This document shows positions 60,695-64,000 of a stretch of 64,000 bases of DNA, in pieces; the stretch's first letter is position 1, and every line of letters starts with the position of its first letter. This DNA comes from Epiperipatus broadwayi (lineage: Eukaryota; Onychophora; Udeonychophora; Euonychophora; Peripatidae). Under the pieces are notes generated by a model. The model searched no databases. It was not told the DNA's origin and worked only from the letters and a program-made list of their open reading frames with translations. The DNA lies in the NCBI GenBank assembly GCA_028023455.1, contig JAQFVV010007207.1, positions 20,001 to 84,000 of the forward strand. Direction: 5' to 3'. The position numbers and the translations under genes were made by a program.

Positions 60695-61180
60695 GGTAGC
60701 ACTGCTGTATGGAGAGTTTTGCCTTTGTTTAAAACAATTATGTATTAGTATGAGATGGTGATCATGTATTGTTTAGTGGTTTAACACCAATCCTGCCTAA
60801 TAGGATAGTTGTGGCTATGGTTGTTTAAGAGCTAAAGACACCAAAATGTATGGGTGCTTAATTGAGTTCAGACCCATATCACTATATGAGCTATTGAGCT
60901 TAGATTGAAAATATTATTGCTTTCAATTTCATTCTTATAGTTTTGTAGTAGAGTTAAAAAGTGGCTGCTGGAGTGTAGCATCCTAAGATCTAGGTACAGT
61001 GCTCTCAGATCCAAGGCTCCTCACTGATGATGGCCACAAGCCAGAAACTAGTACGGGGATATTGGATGAGTAGGCACTATATATGAATTTTATGCACAAG
61101 CCTTCTGGCATCCATTGATTACTCTTGTTGGCACAGGGTGGCACTACTGTATGAAGAGTTTTGCTATTGTTAATTAATTT
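60695..61180 (+). repeat. ~442-bp repeat monomer of the hammerhead family, just over one copy
   Basis: GGTAGCACTGCTGTATGGAG at 60695 recurs as GGTGGCACTACTGTATGAAG at 61137. In between lie GAGTTCAGACCCATATCACT and the TCCTCACTGATGA motif, both shared with the 40.7-kb array. The copy ends in an (AT)n tract. Confidence 0.75.
61018..61059 (+). ncRNA. Type I hammerhead ribozyme, core intact
   Basis: TCCTCA (61018-61023), CTGATGA (61024-61030), stem II TGGC-CACAA-GCCA (61031-61043, 4 Watson-Crick pairs), GAAA (61044-61047), C, TA, then GTA (61051-61053) as an allowed NUH cleavage triplet, then CGGGGA pairing with TCCTC. All invariant core positions (C3, U4, G5, A6, G8, A9, G12, A13, A14, A15.1, U16.1) are present. 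The first stem I pair is C-A. Stem III is the short ACUAGU, self-complementary, so a dimer may be the active form. Cleavage would fall after 61053. Confidence 0.7.
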
Positions 61181-61184
61181 CTTA

Positions 61185-61186
<2 letters not shown>

Positions 61187-61226
<40 letters not shown>
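61187..61226. repeat. (AT)n microsatellite
   Basis: About 20 AT units. Confidence 0.95.
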
Positions 61227-61229
<3 letters not shown>

Positions 61230-61230
<1 letters not shown>

Positions 61231-64000
61231 TTTTATTGTTGAATGTATTATTAAGATAATAAAAATACATAATACCTTTTTAATATTGCTGTTTGTTGCA
61301 TTTCACAAATTATTTTACCACCAAATAAATTGTTTATTTCTTATTCATCTCACAATCCCATTATTTAAAATAGGATGAGTTTATTCTCTGAATTGAGCTA
61401 TTTCTGTAAAAAGTTATGGTGGAATAAAAAGATTATAAACTTGAAGAGAGTTCTTATTTGCTTGGGGGAACTGGTAGCTGATGATGCCATCCTGAACCTT
61501 TGTTCATTGTGAAGAGTCATAAAATAGACAACCAATGTAATATGATCTTATATCTTATTGTCACAAAAGTGGTGGTATTCAGAAAATATAATGTCTTTCA
61601 AGTACTTGTGTAATGATTAAATACAGCCTTTAACATCATTATTAATCTGAAAAAAGTGTGTAGGGTGAGGACATAATAATTATGTTTTTTTCAATTTCAT
61701 TTAGGCTTAGAAACCCCTCTGCATTATATAAATGATCCTCCTTAATTTGGGTTCTTAAAACAGGCTAGTGACTTTTCATCCAATTATTCCATCTCTGTTA
61801 CAATATACAATATATGGAAACAAATAAATGCAAATTTAGTGTTATATTAAAATAAATTACATACCCAACATGATTTTACAGTATTAATTTTTTTTGTATT
61901 TCTAAAATACCATTAAATAAACAACTTCTTGTTTTCACAGTTTGTTTATTTAAAATATTTTTTTTTTCTTTATGTCAAAAAATGGTTCAAATGTTCCAAA
62001 CAAAAGCAGCTTGGAATTATGGTACCATAAGAAATAAGCACCCAACATATCGTTGTATGCAAATATATATGACTACAAATAATGGAAGTAGCAAACAGTT
62101 TAATTGTAATTAGTTTTATACTCGAAATAAATTACAGACAGATAAAAATAAGTAATATTATTTGTCACATTAAAACAGCTTATTCTTATCCAGTTGAAAC
62201 AATATTTTAAAGATACAAGTTTGGAATATATTTATGTCAGACATCAATCTACAAACGACAGTATAATTAAAAGAAGTAGGAAGTGGATTACTTACAAAAA
62301 CATTCACTTATGTTTACCCTTACAAAATGATAAATCTATTCATAATTGGTAATAACTGAAATACAGGCTTATTATATAACTGTATTAATATATTCAATAT
62401 ATAGAGTATGATCACAGATTTTCCCTCGATCCACCACTGTCAACAGTATCTCATAACACTGATAAACTTTAACACATCATTACTTTTGATAAGATTTTAT
62501 AGATAAAACTTACTCACAGTAGCAATATATATGTATATAATTAAAAGTCTGCCCCTATAGCAACAAGAAATCCTAAAGTGATTAACACTTCATATTATTG
62601 CTATGTTAATAAACCTTTTGTTTCCATCAGCTTTCAACTTAAGATAAACATGTAGACTGATTGACAGTCTGAAATATAAACAAAGTTGTTTTTGGACAAC
62701 AAAAGAATTATCGATGTTTTAATTCTTTTAAGTTAATTACAAATTTCTTACACGTTAATGTGATAGAAATTTTATTATGAAACGTACTTCTAACAGATTA
62801 ATGTTTATTCGTTATTGTAAAAAAAAAAAAAAAAAACCTTTGCAAATATGTTTTATATTGTCAATATTTGTAATTTTTTTTTTTAATTATTAAAATAAAA
62901 TAAGACAATGTATATATAAAAGGTAAATATTTATATTCAATGTCTTGATTATTTTATATGTAAATCATTTGTATTTATATACTTGATCATTTATAGCATA
63001 ACAATTGTTCAAGAATATATAAAATGTATGATATTCTTCGTCATGCTATTCTTTAGTATTGTTTACATTAATTAAATGTTTTCACCACCTGATATAGTCT
63101 TATGCAAAGGTTTGTCAACTCTGTCTGAAAAGAAAAATATATAAATGTGATATTAGTTTAAAAAACATATATTTATAAGCATTTTTTTGTTTATAAAAAA
63201 GCAAATTTCATTTTTATTTTCTTCATGAGTATCATGTATTTATAAATTTATTTTGATCTTGTTGAGATACTGTTGTATACTCTTGAAATGAATCAGATGA
63301 TAAAAAAGCCAGTGTAAATAATATAATTCATAAAATGCTAACAATTTTTTTAAAAAAATGTGATGATTATTATTAATAATAACTTAGGAATGAATATGGA
63401 AAAAAAGTGTATGTCTGCAGTGAAATATTTTTTTTTTTTATGCAAAATATTCAAAGTGAAGAGAAACTATCTCTGACCTTAAAGGAAAATGAAATATTAA
63501 AAAAAATATTAAAGTATTAATATGAAAATGTAGATTCAAAAGTTTGACATCTCTTGTTTACTTGGAACAGGAAGGTGTTTTTTTTTTTTACTAAATGCCT
63601 TTTTTATATCAATAATTTTAAGTTTTGGGGTCTAATTGCAATCTATAATGTGTAGGGATTTCATTTTTATTTTTAAAAGGAGGTTGTTTTGACAGCAGTT
63701 TGAAATTGTTGGTTGTTATTGATATTGGGTTTGTCTAAGTTTAAAATGTTTTTTAATGATACACACGCACACACACACACATACATATATATATATTGTA
63801 CTTTTTTCATTAGGTCTACATGGGTTTTGAAAGTCAATTTCTTAAAAAATGTAAATTAAAAGTTATTTAATATCTATATATGCTATAATAATGTTAATAG
63901 GGTTTTTTAAGCTTAGTTAAGATAAAGTTAAGGGTTATAAATATTTAAAAGCTTTGATAAAATGCTAAAATTACAAAATAACAGTTAAATATTATAATTT
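61230..64000. other. AT-rich stretch without recognisable gene
   Basis: No gene or clear element. Short (CA)n(TA)n run at about 63766-63796. Confidence 0.6.

Overview
The window is extremely A+T-rich eukaryotic DNA with dense (AT)n microsatellites, poly-A/T runs and many degraded transposable elements. I find no host protein-coding gene, rRNA or intact tRNA. The element mix is an APE-type LINE with a YMDD reverse transcriptase, RTE-clade LINE tails, GIY-YIG Penelope-like elements (PLEs), a long-LTR non-autonomous retrotransposon, foldback elements and TA-target MITEs. This suggests an invertebrate animal with a large repeat-rich genome; a mollusc or other lophotrochozoan is plausible, but that is a guess. 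The window is probably intergenic or intronic.

Layout. 1-2862: minus-strand LINE (endonuclease tail, two frameshifts, then a ~594-codon open reverse-transcriptase frame leaving the window), ending in a TAC/TAA microsatellite. 3.0-7.9 kb: no gene seen. 7.9-12.8 kb: complete LTR-type element with two ~2.08-kb LTRs around only ~0.69 kb of internal sequence. 12.9-14.1 kb: ~1.2-kb foldback with ~360-bp repeats in its arms. 17.4-19.0 kb: a satellite-like ~415-bp repeat interrupted by a 943-bp TA-flanked MITE. 22.9-23.2 kb: RTE tail (minus). 27.3-27.9 kb: foldback with a Pol III B-box-like motif in its loop. 28.4-30.7 kb: repeat monomer, PLE ends and a 350-bp tandem repeat. 32.9-37.4 kb: AT tracts, some inside inverted repeats, and an inverted PLE pair. 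40.7-41.7 kb: tandem ~420-bp monomers. 41.9-43.4 kb: LINE copy with a 5' inversion. 53.2-53.6 kb: RTE tail (plus). 57.6-59.3 kb: inverted-repeat MITE and a second inverted PLE pair. 60.7-61.2 kb: a ~440-bp repeat monomer.

The most interesting signal is RNA. The dispersed 415-445-bp family carries at the same relative position in every copy a motif with type I hammerhead ribozyme architecture. The copy at 61018-61059 keeps CUGAUGA, a 4-bp stem II, GAAA and a GUA cleavage triplet. The 28.4-kb copy keeps a 6-bp stem I and the palindromic ACCGGU stem III. This looks like a hammerhead satellite or metazoan retrozyme. Independently, four PLE copies end in a second hammerhead-like fold with U3-A8 in place of the core C3-G8 pair and stem II and stem I covariation; a fifth copy has a point change in the core. 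Nothing was run computationally; all homology is by eye.
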